Shown: positions 41,591 to 52,679 of the stretch, piece by piece | Layout: each line of letters begins with the position of its first letter | Numbering within the stretch: position 1 is the first letter of the stretch | Origin: Kappaphycus alvarezii | Lineage: Eukaryota; Rhodophyta; Florideophyceae; Gigartinales; Solieriaceae | Length of the DNA stretch: 64,000 nt | Direction: 5' to 3' | NCBI GenBank assembly: GCA_002205965.3 | Contig: NADL03000459.1 | Location: forward strand, 1,178,001-1,242,000 | Program-made: the position numbers and the translations under genes | Notes under the pieces: model-generated | What the model was told of the DNA's origin: nothing | What the model saw: the letters and a program-made list of their open reading frames with translations, nothing else | Databases searched by the model: none

Positions 41591-43210
41591 TCTACCAATC
41601 CGTTAAATCCACATTCCACTAAACCACCGTCACGCCAAATCATACCGTAACAAAAACTCATCTCATCTCGTATTCACCGTCACAAAGTACCAAACCGCAG
41701 TGGTTCCCAGTGGCACAACATGCCCCACCATCCCCACTCACAATCACATGACACATGTCGGCTCTCAGCAAACCTGGCGGCTCACTCAAACCCCTTGCAC
41801 ATCATCTGACGTTTGGTTAGTAAACTTTATTCCAAGTCCGGATTTACGTTAGCTTACATGATACCTTTTTTGTCCCGCACCATGCCATGCCTGATTTCGT
41901 TTCAGCGGAGCCGCTCACACCCGCTCCTTTTAACACAAAACAGAGTATTGCTCAGTCCTCCACCTTTTTCCTTCCAAAAAAAATTTGTCCGCGCTCGAAT
42001 GCCAAGTGGGGACCGCTTCAACAGGGATTATCCACTGCTTCCAAATCCATTACACAAACTACCTATGCCCCCATCGGGACCAAGCCTGCGATATATTTGT
42101 CCAGCCACAGGCTCCAATGCTCCCATTACCGCCACCGATTGGTCTCTGCACATAACAGCCATAGTTCAAACATGCATGCCCATGGCCATGTCTGCAAAAA
42201 AGCAGCAGCTCATGTGACGCTCATGAAATGTACTGGTTCCTAGGTGTGGAATGAGTCGAGGAAGACTGCACCACAATATGTTACCGTATTACACACCCCA
42301 GTGCCTCATAGATACTCTATCTCAACCTCACAGGTTGCCTGCGGTCCACCTCTTTGAACGGAATTTGATTCTCGATACTGTCGGTGCTGCATTGAATGGT
42401 CACGGTTATGTCCAGTCTTTCCCGCCTGCGTCATCCAGCGGCGTTGCTACAACCTTGCACCGCTTGATGCACTGAGCATTGGATTCTCGTCGGTATACTG
42501 CAATATTAGAGGGCATACGACAGCCGCTATTAATAACCCAGCGGAAAGTAGCAGGTGGTGAGCCTGTTGGCCTGATATCTCGACTGGTTGGTATTGTACA
42601 TTGTTTGCAGATATGCGCTTGGAGCTTTGCATGATATTCAGTGCGGTCCTTAGCATGATAGAGCTACGGAAAGGCAACACTAATGTGTAGAGGTATCCGT
42701 TTTGGGAAGCTTATTGCAAGGGGGCAGGAAGCGAGTGCTGCTGGATGTGGTAGTGCCTTGGGTGGAACACATCCTCTAGTGCATAATGGTACCGCTCCAT
42801 GTCCTTTGGCAGGCAAAGTGGAAGGTGAGTTGTGGGTTGAATTTGGGTCTGACATATGCGTTCGGCCCTTTTAGCTGACTCTGCAAATCGCAGCAGTAGG
42901 GTTGCTTGTGCTTTAGTGTAGCGGTGTTTGTCACCATGCAATGGCAGTGGTGTTGGTGGAGTGTCTCGTTTATTGTGATGGGCGAATATAGCAAAGTACG
43001 GCGATTTTGAGTGACAAGAGCATGTTTTCTTTGCATGCCAAGCCACTCTCAGTATTCACGGGATAGCCTATGCCGAAAAGGGTGGCGACGTTTGAGTGCC
43101 AAGAGGGCGTTTCTATGGACGCAAATCTTGCGTACCACTTTCAGCATTTTCCGGCCCAATGTTGATTCACATTTCCAGATTGAAATACTGCAGTCGACTC
43201 AGTAGCAGGT

Positions 43211-43231
43211 GCAGTACTGTACTGTACAGTA
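43211..43231. repeat. TACTG/CAGTA pentamer cluster
   Basis: GCAGTACTGTACTGTACAGT followed by A; palindromic core ACTGTACAGT. Confidence 0.8.
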
Positions 43232-43470
43232 GGTTGATTGGGTGCCCCATTTGAAGACAGTGATTTCGTTGGAGATTGGCAACTCTGTGTGCTATATCAA
43301 CAGTAGTACAGTATCGAGTGAACATGCCTTTTTTTGTCTTGCAACCAGTTCAATGTCTACGAGTCCTTATTGCCACTTCTTTTCAAGTTTCTTTTGTTTA
43401 TTATTTGCGTTTTTTGATTCGAGGATATCACAGAAAACAGTGAATAGTACCCTCTCCTTTTTCAGCGTAT

Positions 43471-44650
43471 AAATTACACTACATGAAATATACTGTAAAG
43501 TACTGTACACCACTTGACCTGTAGCAGAAATGTATACAGTGCATTAATTGAAGCATTTATGAAAAAAAAAAACGAGTCCTGTACAGTACAGTACATATCT
43601 AATTCACATATCCACACAGTCCAAACCATCCGATTAGATCCTAATCTTAATATGCGGTCAGGCAATGCACTCTCCAAATGACAGATGAATCACTCGGGCG
43701 ACTTACAGTATGTACTCGGCTGCACTAGGCTGGATAGTATTCTACTGTAATGAATATGGTCAAGAGGACGTGCAACACATGTTTCAAAGTAGTTTACTGT
43801 CACCTTATTGTTCCAGTAAATGACCCCCCCCCCGTGTTCCCTATTCATCGGTAGAATTCAGAGAAATTTAGAAATCTAGGTGCAGAGAAGTTTGACGTGT
43901 ATATTGCTTTCACCGATGCTGCCGCCGGCATTTGCTTCCCACTAAAACTGTGGATATGCTCGCAGTCTTTCAGTACGTATTGTAGCATACATAGGCTCCA
44001 TTCTTCTTAGCACGGCAGATGAAGAAAAGTTCGCATTGTTGATTCCGAGGTTTTTCTCCAGCAACGGCAAAGCAGCGAACAGCAGAAGCAACTGTACAGG
44101 ATTTTGGAATGCCATTAGCATCTAGACAATACCGCGGGATAACCGACCCGTACCTTTCAAACATAAAACATTCCCTCTGTAGTCTAAAGCTTCAATCGCC
44201 ATATTTGGAACTTTAATAGATCGCCCGAGTTTTCTATCTTGTCACACGAGACAAAAAAACTTGCATTGTTGTGCAGTAAAGGAGTTGTCACACCCATTCC
44301 AAAACTTATGGCTTCTGCATTTCAGCCTGGATGTACTAATCCGACCTTTGAAGAACTTCTCAACTGGAAAGGGGGATATCAGGTATCTTACCGCTAAAAT
44401 CGACTCATGCGGGAAAAAATGAATAACCTGTCCGTAGGTTATGGATTGAAAGGGGAAAGATGTTTTACTCTTGGACGATAGGAAGAGTAGATTCTCTAGG
44501 ACCCTACCTGTGATAATCGATAACCTGTTTTTGGGACAAAACTCGTTGATACATTCAGGAAGATAAATAAAAACGCAGGTATAGATATGAAACATTACAT
44601 TTCAACCCATTGTCTCACCATAGAATTGTGTCTGTTAAAGAATAGATGCA
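43471..44650. other. Unassigned interval
   Basis: Another pentamer cluster at 43580-43594 (GTACAGTACAGTACA). A minus-strand frame 44242-44595 (117 codons) and another at 43970-44164 (Cys-rich end, QQCELFFICRAKKNGAYVCY) are open, but I do not recognise them. Confidence 0.3.
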
Positions 44651-44670
44651 AGAAGAAGAAGAAGAATGAA

Positions 44671-44716
44671 GAATGACGCTTTATTGTTTTTACACAAGTC
44701 TGCACTAAACAGGACT
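44671..44716 (-). repeat. LINE 3' tail with AATAAA
   Basis: Minus strand GTCCTGTTTAGTGCAGACTT then GTGTAAAAACAATAAAGCG and TCATTC; partner of 22534-22578. Confidence 0.65.
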
Positions 44717-44786
44717 TGGCGGTGTGATCGCCTGGATTTAGGCTACGAACCCAGACTTTGTCGTTCTAGTGTGCCTTGGCCAGCGC

Positions 44787-45746
44787 CTACTGCTGCACAT
44801 CCTTAAGGTAGGTTTGCACATAGGTGTGCATTGCAGAGAGGGGAAGCGGGTCGAAGGAGCCCAGGTCGACGGAGTGGGGATGGCCGGGGATGCAGAGGAC
44901 AAACTCGATCATGGGAACGGCAGCTTGGCGGAGGAAGAAAGACTTATCTTGGCGGCATCGAGAGCCAGTGAGGGCGGTGGAGCTTGGTCCGATGTGTGCC
45001 CCGGACCTGACACGGGCAGGTGCTGCGTCGATGAGACTTGCGGCAGCGGCGCCGTGGAGGAATGGTTCGATAAGTGAGAAGCCCAGGCCACCAGGTCGGA
45101 AGGGCAGCGCGGCCTGCGACCATGCTTCGTCCAACAGCGTGGTACCATGAAGCTCCGTAAAGTACGTCCGTTGAAGGTCGTCAAAAGCTTCGGCAGCGGT
45201 ACGGGCGTGTGTCGGATCGGAAAGTTTGAAAACATGGTCTACTACACATACCGACGCGCCGACGCGATGCATGTGATAGCGTGTGCGGGGGTCGGCGAAC
45301 TTGTGGAGCAGCTGGAGAGTGCAGCGGGAACTTTCAATTTTTGCGTGGAGAAACGAGTCGGTGAACTCCCGGTTGCCCAGGGGCGCCCCCAGAAGTTCAA
45401 ACCAATCTGAGGAGCACTCCTGCCGGGGGAACTCACGGAAAAAGGCTTCGCGCTCTGGTCGTCGCACAGTTGGCCAGAAGATGCGAGTCTTGTCCGTGTC
45501 AACGTGCAGGCCGTAGGCAGGTCTCTTGTCCCGTAGGATCCGAAGGGCACGTCGAAGGCCGGGCAGGGATCCCATGAAGGTGCCGTCGTCAGCATACCAC
45601 TGGTTCAGGATGATACCTGTTTCCCCGGCGATCCGCCGGATGAGTGGCTGGATCGTGAGGGAGAACAAGAGCATGCTGGGCGGGTCGCCTTGCTGAGTGC
45701 TTTGAGCGCTAACGATGGTCGTATGGTCATGATTCGAAACGATCAA
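44787..45746 (-). pseudogene. LINE reverse transcriptase, C-terminal half
   Basis: Open for 319 codons. It begins near STQQGDPPSMLLFSLTIQPL, the RT motif 'Q-G-D-P-L-x-x-x-L-F' (the usual Leu-Gly is Pro-Ser here). It then has QWYADDGTFMGS with the catalytic Y-A-D-D at residues 51-54, and GLHVDTDKTRIFWP (motif D, conserved Lys). The thumb region follows with FELLGAPLGNREF and LPFRPGGLGFSLIEPFLHGA, phrases typical of LINE thumb segments. The frame closes with HTYVQTYLKDVQQ, lacking an endonuclease domain. The first palm aspartate is missing upstream, so the fragment cannot work although its frame is open. The intact frame suggests a fairly young insertion. Confidence 0.75.
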
Positions 45747-45830
45747 CTGAGATTGCGTTCAGCGCCTCTCGCTATCGTTTCGGATGCTGCCATCCAGAGG
45801 GAGGGAGGGGGGTTTCACTCACTGTATTGG

Positions 45831-46803
45831 AGGTGTTGACTAAAACCGCAGAGTGGATGTCCAGGCAATGTCAAATCCATTACTATAGAGCGCTAACAAG
45901 ATCAACAATCTACTATAGAATGTCGATGGGAGGTCAGCCATCGAACAAGCCGCGTTGGGGTTTATTGCCAACCCCGAGTGTTGCTGCAGAAGACTGACTC
46001 GAACCTTCGAAAACCGTTCCAATTCGCGACTGGCCATGGTTCTCGCGAGCACTGTGACAACAGGAAACGCCTCCGGATGGCACCCGTTTAGCGAGGACAT
46101 GGGAACATAAACAAGCTTACTTCTCCAGGAAAAGTCAGCAAGGAAGCCTTCGCATTTCCGTTGCTTCCCCGCCCTGGCTTATTGACATTGGTCAGTAGGT
46201 TGAACACCCGGACTGTGGGATGACAGGAGGCGATTGGATTGATGAATGTTCTATCGACATAGTCAGTGCGCCTGCGAATACCATGGCCCCGATGTCCGGT
46301 CTTGTCCGGTGTTGATACGTAATGCAGCCGAGGTTCGGTGAAAGGACGTCGAGCTGTGGCGTTTGAATACTAAGAAATGAATAGACATATGAAGGATAAA
46401 ATTTTCGAAATATGCAGCTGTAGAATGTTCACGTTGATCATACAAGCAGAGGGGAATTTATGGGTTATTTGAACGTATGGAAGATGTGGTCGGTTGTATC
46501 CACGCCGCTAGTGTGTTGTGCGGGATATGCAATCAGAGTGAATTTGTTGTTGGTTTGCCTTGCGAAGCAAGACCAGCAAGACCAAGAATGGTCTTTGATC
46601 CGATTCTCAAGGACAATAAACAAAGATCACCCGATTTGTATTCCCTAGCGACCGACAACTTTGCCATCATTGAGATTCGCCAATATGATATCAAATTGAG
46701 TACATGTATGGGGCATTTGAATAAAAATATGTCCAGCTGGAACGTTTTTCTTGTGTCCGATCAGAAGGAAAAGTATCGAAAAGAAAAGCCTTCAAGAAGT
46801 TAG
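45831..46803. other. Unassigned, includes a 108-codon frame
   Basis: The plus-strand frame 46477-46803 (MEDVVGCIHAASVLCGICNQ, then YSLATDNFAIIEIRQYDIKL) and a minus-strand frame 45840-46100 are open but not recognised. The latter may be LINE-flanking or RT-upstream debris. Confidence 0.25.
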
Positions 46804-49800
46804 ATTATAACATGTTAAAAAAACCCAGCATATGGTAAGGTCCGAGCGGTACTTTGAGGCACGCTGCCGCTGCCGTAATGTCCAACGCAGCTTGTCTGCT
46901 TGGCGGCCTTGAGCTGGCCTTTCAGGGAAATTTAAGAGGTACTACAGTGGTCACCTTGTCGGATACTCCGGGCCGAAACTGAGCACACCTTTCAAATATT
47001 AATTCACCCCACATTTTCTCCCTTTTCAAGAGGACTGCAGAAACTTTACAGAGCTCACAATTAAGTAAATTTTAAATTAGAATAACGACATGTGTTGCAC
47101 CCATCAATTCTTAATGCTTTTGAGCTATAAGTTTTATCTAGATCTCCGGTCAATGGGTCGATGCTAATGCAACATTTGTCAGAACACTTGTATTCATTAA
47201 TTTCAGGTCCTTTATTTTACGGACAGTATAAAAATGGGTCTTAAGCTGAAAATTAGTAGCTAACTGAGTGATTAGTGGTAGTCTTGCGTAATAGTGCGCG
47301 AGCAAGTATAGCCATCACCACAGAAGAACAAATACATGCGCTGAGGCGCTCGTAGATGCGACAAGGAATAAACTTTGTTGATAAATGATAGCTGCGGGAA
47401 ATGACCGGATAAAGCTCGTTGAGAAAGTTGGTCATTGCTGCTGAGGAACACTGAGTGAATAAAAATTAAGAGATTAGAAAAGGAAGCAAAGATTGCACTG
47501 GGGCGTCTGAAGAGTCAAGCGCGCGATGTGACTGGTTATGGTTCATATAGCGATCATTGTTCAGATAAGCACCGTCCGCCGCGTTATTTGCTACCTTTGT
47601 GGCCTTTGTGGGGCTGGTCGACAAAGATCAGACAATATTATAACTTCTTCGTTCCCAATTAGCTTTTACCTAAGATACTTGAAGGGCGATACGATAGTAG
47701 TGTTACAGGCGAGTGAGTGAGGTTGCAGCGGTAGATTTTCACCTGGGGAAGCTAGCCACATATCAATCCAAGGGATGAGGAGCGGTTCCTCGAGTTAACA
47801 ACCGTGCCCGGTTGCTCGCATGGCGTGCGTTACCAAAGCGCCTCGAGCAGGTAACGGCAGAGACGACAGTATCCAGTTGGTCAGAGGTTCTCTACATGGT
47901 CGCCATGGAGGCTCGAGGCTTACGAAATTGAAAGTAGAGGACGAGCCAAGGATTGGAATACAAGGTGGAATAGAACTCCATACAATATCATCTACAAACT
48001 TGATCATTTGTGAGTTACCCAAAGAAATTTTCTATTCTCAAAGTGTACCAAATAGCCGTCCCAAATCCGAAAGAAAGTATTTCAGATGTATCCCTACAGT
48101 TATGATTGTAAGTGGTGGTTTAAATGCCAAATTTGGGATTTTTTTCTTGATGAAAAATCTAGATCACACATAAATCCCCAAAAGATCGAGTATGTTTCTC
48201 TTCTAAAGAATTCATCTCACCTTCGCGACGGTAAGGCTCCAGAATCGCACGACACACACACAAACATGTCCCATCGTCATCATTAATTGTTTCATTCTCG
48301 GATGCTAACACCTATGCAGAAGAAGGGGATTTAATTCAGATAGAATGAAAATAGGGACTTTCACAGGGTAAAATGAGCTAGAAAGACTGAATGAGACTGA
48401 CTCATACACTGAAATCCAGAGCCGACCATTGATGGGTAAAATGATTTGATGGCCGATTTGCTACTAGATAACTGATTCAAGAGAGTTTTTGCCAAAGATA
48501 AGACTTCTGTAGAAATTTTGGAGCTATTGATGATTAAATGAACAGAAAACACGTTATATTAGTATAAGCACTGCTGCGGACCATCAATTAAATTATTGCA
48601 GACTACTAGAAACAAATTAATTGGTATAATCAAAGTAATTTGAAGTAGAAACGTCCAAAATGTCATAGAAGATTATTGCAGTCAGGAGATTGAAATAGAT
48701 AGCTTGAATCTTTTTACAATTGTTTCCATAATTGTGTCCTGCTATGTGTTCTAGACGTATAGTTTTCGGTACGGCTTCCAGTTGTGAGATTTGTATTGGT
48801 TCTACAACAAAACAACGGTAGGAAGCAAAATAAAATTGGATTTATGCATGATGGCAAAATTATGATATTATAACTTATTTATGGAGCATTGGATGAAAAT
48901 AACAAAAGACATGTGTTCCAATAGAGTATTTTGTTGTCAATAATGGATCTGCGATTCGTTTAGGACCAGAAAGATCACAGAATACATTTTTTGAGATTAA
49001 TTTGCGTATTTTTGGCAGATCTATCTAGCAGTTACAAGATCCGTACTAAGTAAAAATTGATGCCCTTAAAAATATACACTAATTCTTGTGCCAATTAGAG
49101 TGCTCGAGGGTAATTGTAATCAATTTTAGGAATTTTACCTTCCCGGTTTGAAATATTTGAGAAAAAAGCTTAGTAGGCGATTGTTGAGTATTTAAGCACG
49201 ATAATGCAATTGCGGATTACCTTACACAACATATTCGTAGAAATTATGAGTTCCATTGAACTCATAATTTATGTAAATCAGAATTTGGCTAAAAAGTTTT
49301 TAGTAATTGAGAGTTTCCTATATTGGTTGAAATTTGTGATCCGATCGAAGTGACTCGTATCCTATCTTTTCTGAAATTTTTGGTACGACCGAAATAAATA
49401 CAAATATATTAGGCAATGTAGCTCTATAAGAAAAGTAATGAAGATCCGATACAATTTGCAGAGAACTACTGCGAATTTCTATAATATCTTATAGAAAGCA
49501 AATGAAGCTTATGCGTGTATTTCTACTAAGAATTGGAAATCCATAAATAAACCAATTCATAATGTGACCAAAAGGGATTCTATCGGTTTTTACGCAACAC
49601 TTGTACAAGAAATAGACTCAATTGTATCAATTTACTCATGATTTAACATTCTTTAAAAGTAATTGAAATCATTCCTTACATTAGATTCTCATACGGACAG
49701 TTCACAATAACATTAAATTTAACGTAGAACTAATAATATTCTTCCATATGGACAAGTTCAATTCAGTGAATTAATGAAAATTCCCCCTGATCATAGCTAA

Positions 49801-50044
49801 CATAATAAAAGGTGTACTTCATGTTTCCTGACAAGAATTGCGATCAAGAATAGCTTGTACCGTAGTATTTATGCTTTCCTGTCCACCATTGGATATATTC
49901 TGACCTAAGTAGGATGCTGTATTAAGATTATTATCAATAGTCGCGCCAGTAATACCTGATTGAGCATTTTGTAATAGTGTTGGCTAGATAATTTGCGGCA
50001 TCTTAAAAGGTTTACCCCAAAAAGTTGTGAAAATTATTAATTAA
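46804..50044. other. AT-rich gene-poor interval
   Basis: A 117-codon frame at 47820-48173 and scattered 60-70-codon frames have no motif. From about 48300 the sequence is markedly AT-rich up to the copia relic. Confidence 0.4.
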
Positions 50045-52679
50045 GCTCAGGGATTGTTCATACAAATGCTGCACCGTACAAACCTCAGTCTAATGGTAAT
50101 GCGGAACGTATGAATAGGACTATATTGGAGTAAGGTCTGTACGATGCTTTCAGAAGCTAAAATAGATAAGAGGTTCTGGGCAGAGCCAGTTAATCACGCC
50201 GTTTACCTACAGAACTTGGTTCCTTTTGGACTTCGAAGCCTTTATGCAGAGGTGATGCTGCCAATGGAAAGCCGGATGTTTCTCATGTAAGGATCTTTGG
50301 TTGTTTAGTGCAAGAGCATGTGCCGGGGAAACTCCGTAGGAAGCTTGAATACAAAACTAAACGGTTCATTCTTATTGGACACATAGGACCAACTGTTTCT
50401 AAATCATTCAATCCAATCAACAAGTGTTTTCAAGTGATTCGACATGGTCGATTTGATGAAAATATTTTTCCAGGTTATCATGAAAACCCAATCTAAAAGG
50501 AAGAACGTAACGAGCTGTACTATTCTGATCCTGATATCAGCCCGGAAACAGAAGTAGACACAACCGATTCAACCGGATTAAGTGAATCAGATATCAATAG
50601 AACACTTTCACCTTCGAGCTTGGAGCATATTACAATTGAGGACTCAACTCCAGTTCCAGACCCATATCCACGGCCTATAAGTCAGCGCAGGGCACCAGTT
50701 AGTTACAGACTCGTAACGAAATCCGATACAGACATTGACATGCCAACTGTAGCTGATCCACTGAAGTCCAAAGATGCCGAGCATTGGCTTGAAGCCATTC
50801 ATACAGATCTAGAGACACTTAAAAGTTATAGTACTTGGGAACTCGTAAGACTCTCAGAAGGGGTTAATGTACTTCCTTCAAAAATTGTTCTTAAGCTTAA
50901 GAAAAATAGTCACGGGACAATTAACAAATACAAGTCACGACTGGTTGCTTTAGAATGCTTTCAAAAGGATTAAGACTTGAAACTGACATTCTCTCCAGTT
51001 TTCGAATTCACGACTGTTCGTGTTGCCTTAAAGATAGCGGTTCTTAAGAACTACAATAAAGCGCAGGGCACCAGTTAGTTACAGACTCGTAACGAAATCC
51101 GATACAGACATTGACATGCCAACTGTAGCTGATCCACTGAAGTCCAAAGATGCCGAGCATTGGCTTGAAGCCATTCATACAGATCTAGAGACACTTAAAA
51201 GTTATAGTACTTGGGAACTCGTAAGACTCTCAGAAGGGGTTAATGTACTTCCTTCAAAAATTGTTCTTAAGCTTAAGAAAAATAGTCACGGACAATTAAC
51301 AAATACAAGTCACGACTGGTTGCTTTAGAATGCTTTCAAAAGGATTAAGACTTGAAACTGACATTCTCTCCAGTTTTCGAATTCACGACTGTTCGTGTTG
51401 CCTTAAAGATAGCGGTTCTTAAGAACTACAATATACATCAAATGGATGTAACCGGGGCATTTCTCCATGGATCTCTGGAAAGCCCTATATACATGAGGCT
51501 AACAAAAGGCTTTGAAGACTACGAGAAGAGGAATAAGTCTGAAAGTTGCGAAAAATCATTTATGGGCTCAAGCAAGCACTCAGAATTTGGTTCGAGCACT
51601 TCACTAACTGTCTTACAAAATTGAAGTTCCATACCCTAAAAATATCAGACTTCATTTTTACATAGACGGGAGGGAATGCTATATTTTTTCTAATTGTCTA
51701 TGTATACGACATGCTTATCATGGGAAATGATCGTATTCTCATTGAAAGCGTTAAGAAAGGACTCATCCAGAGCATAAATGTGCAATACATAGGACCAGTA
51801 AGCGATTTTCCTGTAGTTAACATCATATTGAAGCCTGGCATGTACATTCTGTCTCAAAGCCATTACATTGCCAAAATACTCGATATGCATGGAATGAAGG
51901 AATAATCCCTATAGACAGATTATTGGACAGCTGCTTTACCTAGCCTCACACACGTCCAGATATTTCTACAGCGGTGGGAGTGCTAAACAGGCAGGCTTCA
52001 GATCCATGTCTAGCTCATTGGACTGCATTGAAACGAATTTTAAGGTACTTGAAGGGAACGGTTAATCATTGCTTAATTTTGAATCCGATCAACATAGTAC
52101 TAACTGGGTTTGCAGATGCGGACTGGGCGAACAGTGCTGACAGAGCATCTATATCTGGAAATCTGTTGCAACGGGGGGAAGTCTACCGTGTTTTGGAAGA
52201 GCAAGAAGAAACGTAGTGTTGCACTTTCCACGACAGAGGCGGAACATGTAAGCTTATCTGCTTTAGCTCGTGAAGTAACTTGGATGCGTGGTATATTAGA
52301 AGAAATGGATACGGCACAGCATACGCCAACAGTAATATACGAGAACAATACCTGTTGTATCAATTGGACCTCCGATATAGGACAGTTTCAAAAGAACAAA
52401 CATGTGGACATTAAGTTACATCACGTAAGGGACTTAATTAAGGGTGACTTTGTATCGGTCAAGCATATGGACACAAATCGCATGCTGCCGGATTTACTTA
52501 CGAAGCCTCTCCATGGACCAGATTTACGAACTCTCCGTAATCATCTCAACATATCCAGTTACACTGCGAGTAGGGGAGATGAACATCCAGGAATATCAGA
52601 AGTATCTCAAACGTCAACCCGTTCTACTCGTAGAAGGGATGTTGAGGATGGACGATATCTGAACGGTCTGACTCAGTAA
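50045..52679 (+). pseudogene. Ty1/copia pol relic (integrase-RT-RNase H)
   Basis: Integrase core end: GIVHTNAAPYKPQSNGNAER and MNRTILE (50050-50130). Next comes PDVSHVRIFGCLVQEHVPGK and a variable acidic spacer. The RT starts LEAIHTDLETLKSYSTWELV and VLPSKIVLKLKKNSHG with YKSRLVAL, then TFSPVFEFTTVRVALKIAVL. A 375-bp tandem duplication intervenes, then HQMDVTGAFLHGSLESPIYM (catalytic Asp kept) and LIVYVYDMLIMGNDRILIES, where the YVDD box reads YVYD. RNase H follows: TGFADADWANSADRASISG, ALSTTEAEHVSLSALAREV, KHVDIKLHHVRDLIKGD and LTKPLHGP, ending at TAA 52677-52679. Several stops and shifts. No LTR pair was found. It sits alone in an AT-rich, gene-poor setting and is much closer to the family consensus than the gag relic at 2.4 kb. 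Confidence 0.85.
50685..51433 (+). repeat. 375-bp tandem duplication inside copia RT
   Basis: Copy 1 50685-51058 and copy 2 51061-51433 run from GCGCAGGGCACCAGTTAG to TAAGAACTACAATA. By eye they are identical except for one missing G in copy 2 (CACGGGACAATT versus CACGGACAATT). Both carry the same TAA in GATTAAGACTTGAA. The short junction ATAA separates them. Confidence 0.9.

Larger units (their letters stand above)
40621..43470. other. Unassigned interval rich in palindromic pentamers
   Basis: No recognised gene. Overlapping frames of 110-135 codons at 41813-42243 (+) and 42711-43046 (-) have no motif. TACTG/CAGTA clusters are at 41156-41180, 41561-41590 and 43211-43231. Confidence 0.35.
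44651..45830 (-). mobile_element. 5'-truncated LINE (non-LTR retrotransposon)
   Basis: Minus-strand insertion ending in a 3' tail with AATAAA (44680-44685) and a (CTT)n-type run (44651-44670). Its coding part starts abruptly inside the reverse transcriptase palm, as expected of 5' truncation during target-primed reverse transcription. The tail is shared with 22534-22578. Confidence 0.7.

Noticed and set aside
41813-42243. Two overlapping plus-strand frames (134 and 118 codons) as a host gene
   Set aside because: They overlap in different frames with no recognisable domain or splice-supported joining.
45147-45516. Plus-strand frames of 77-117 codons within 44.8-45.6 kb
   Set aside because: They are antisense to the clearly recognisable LINE reverse transcriptase.
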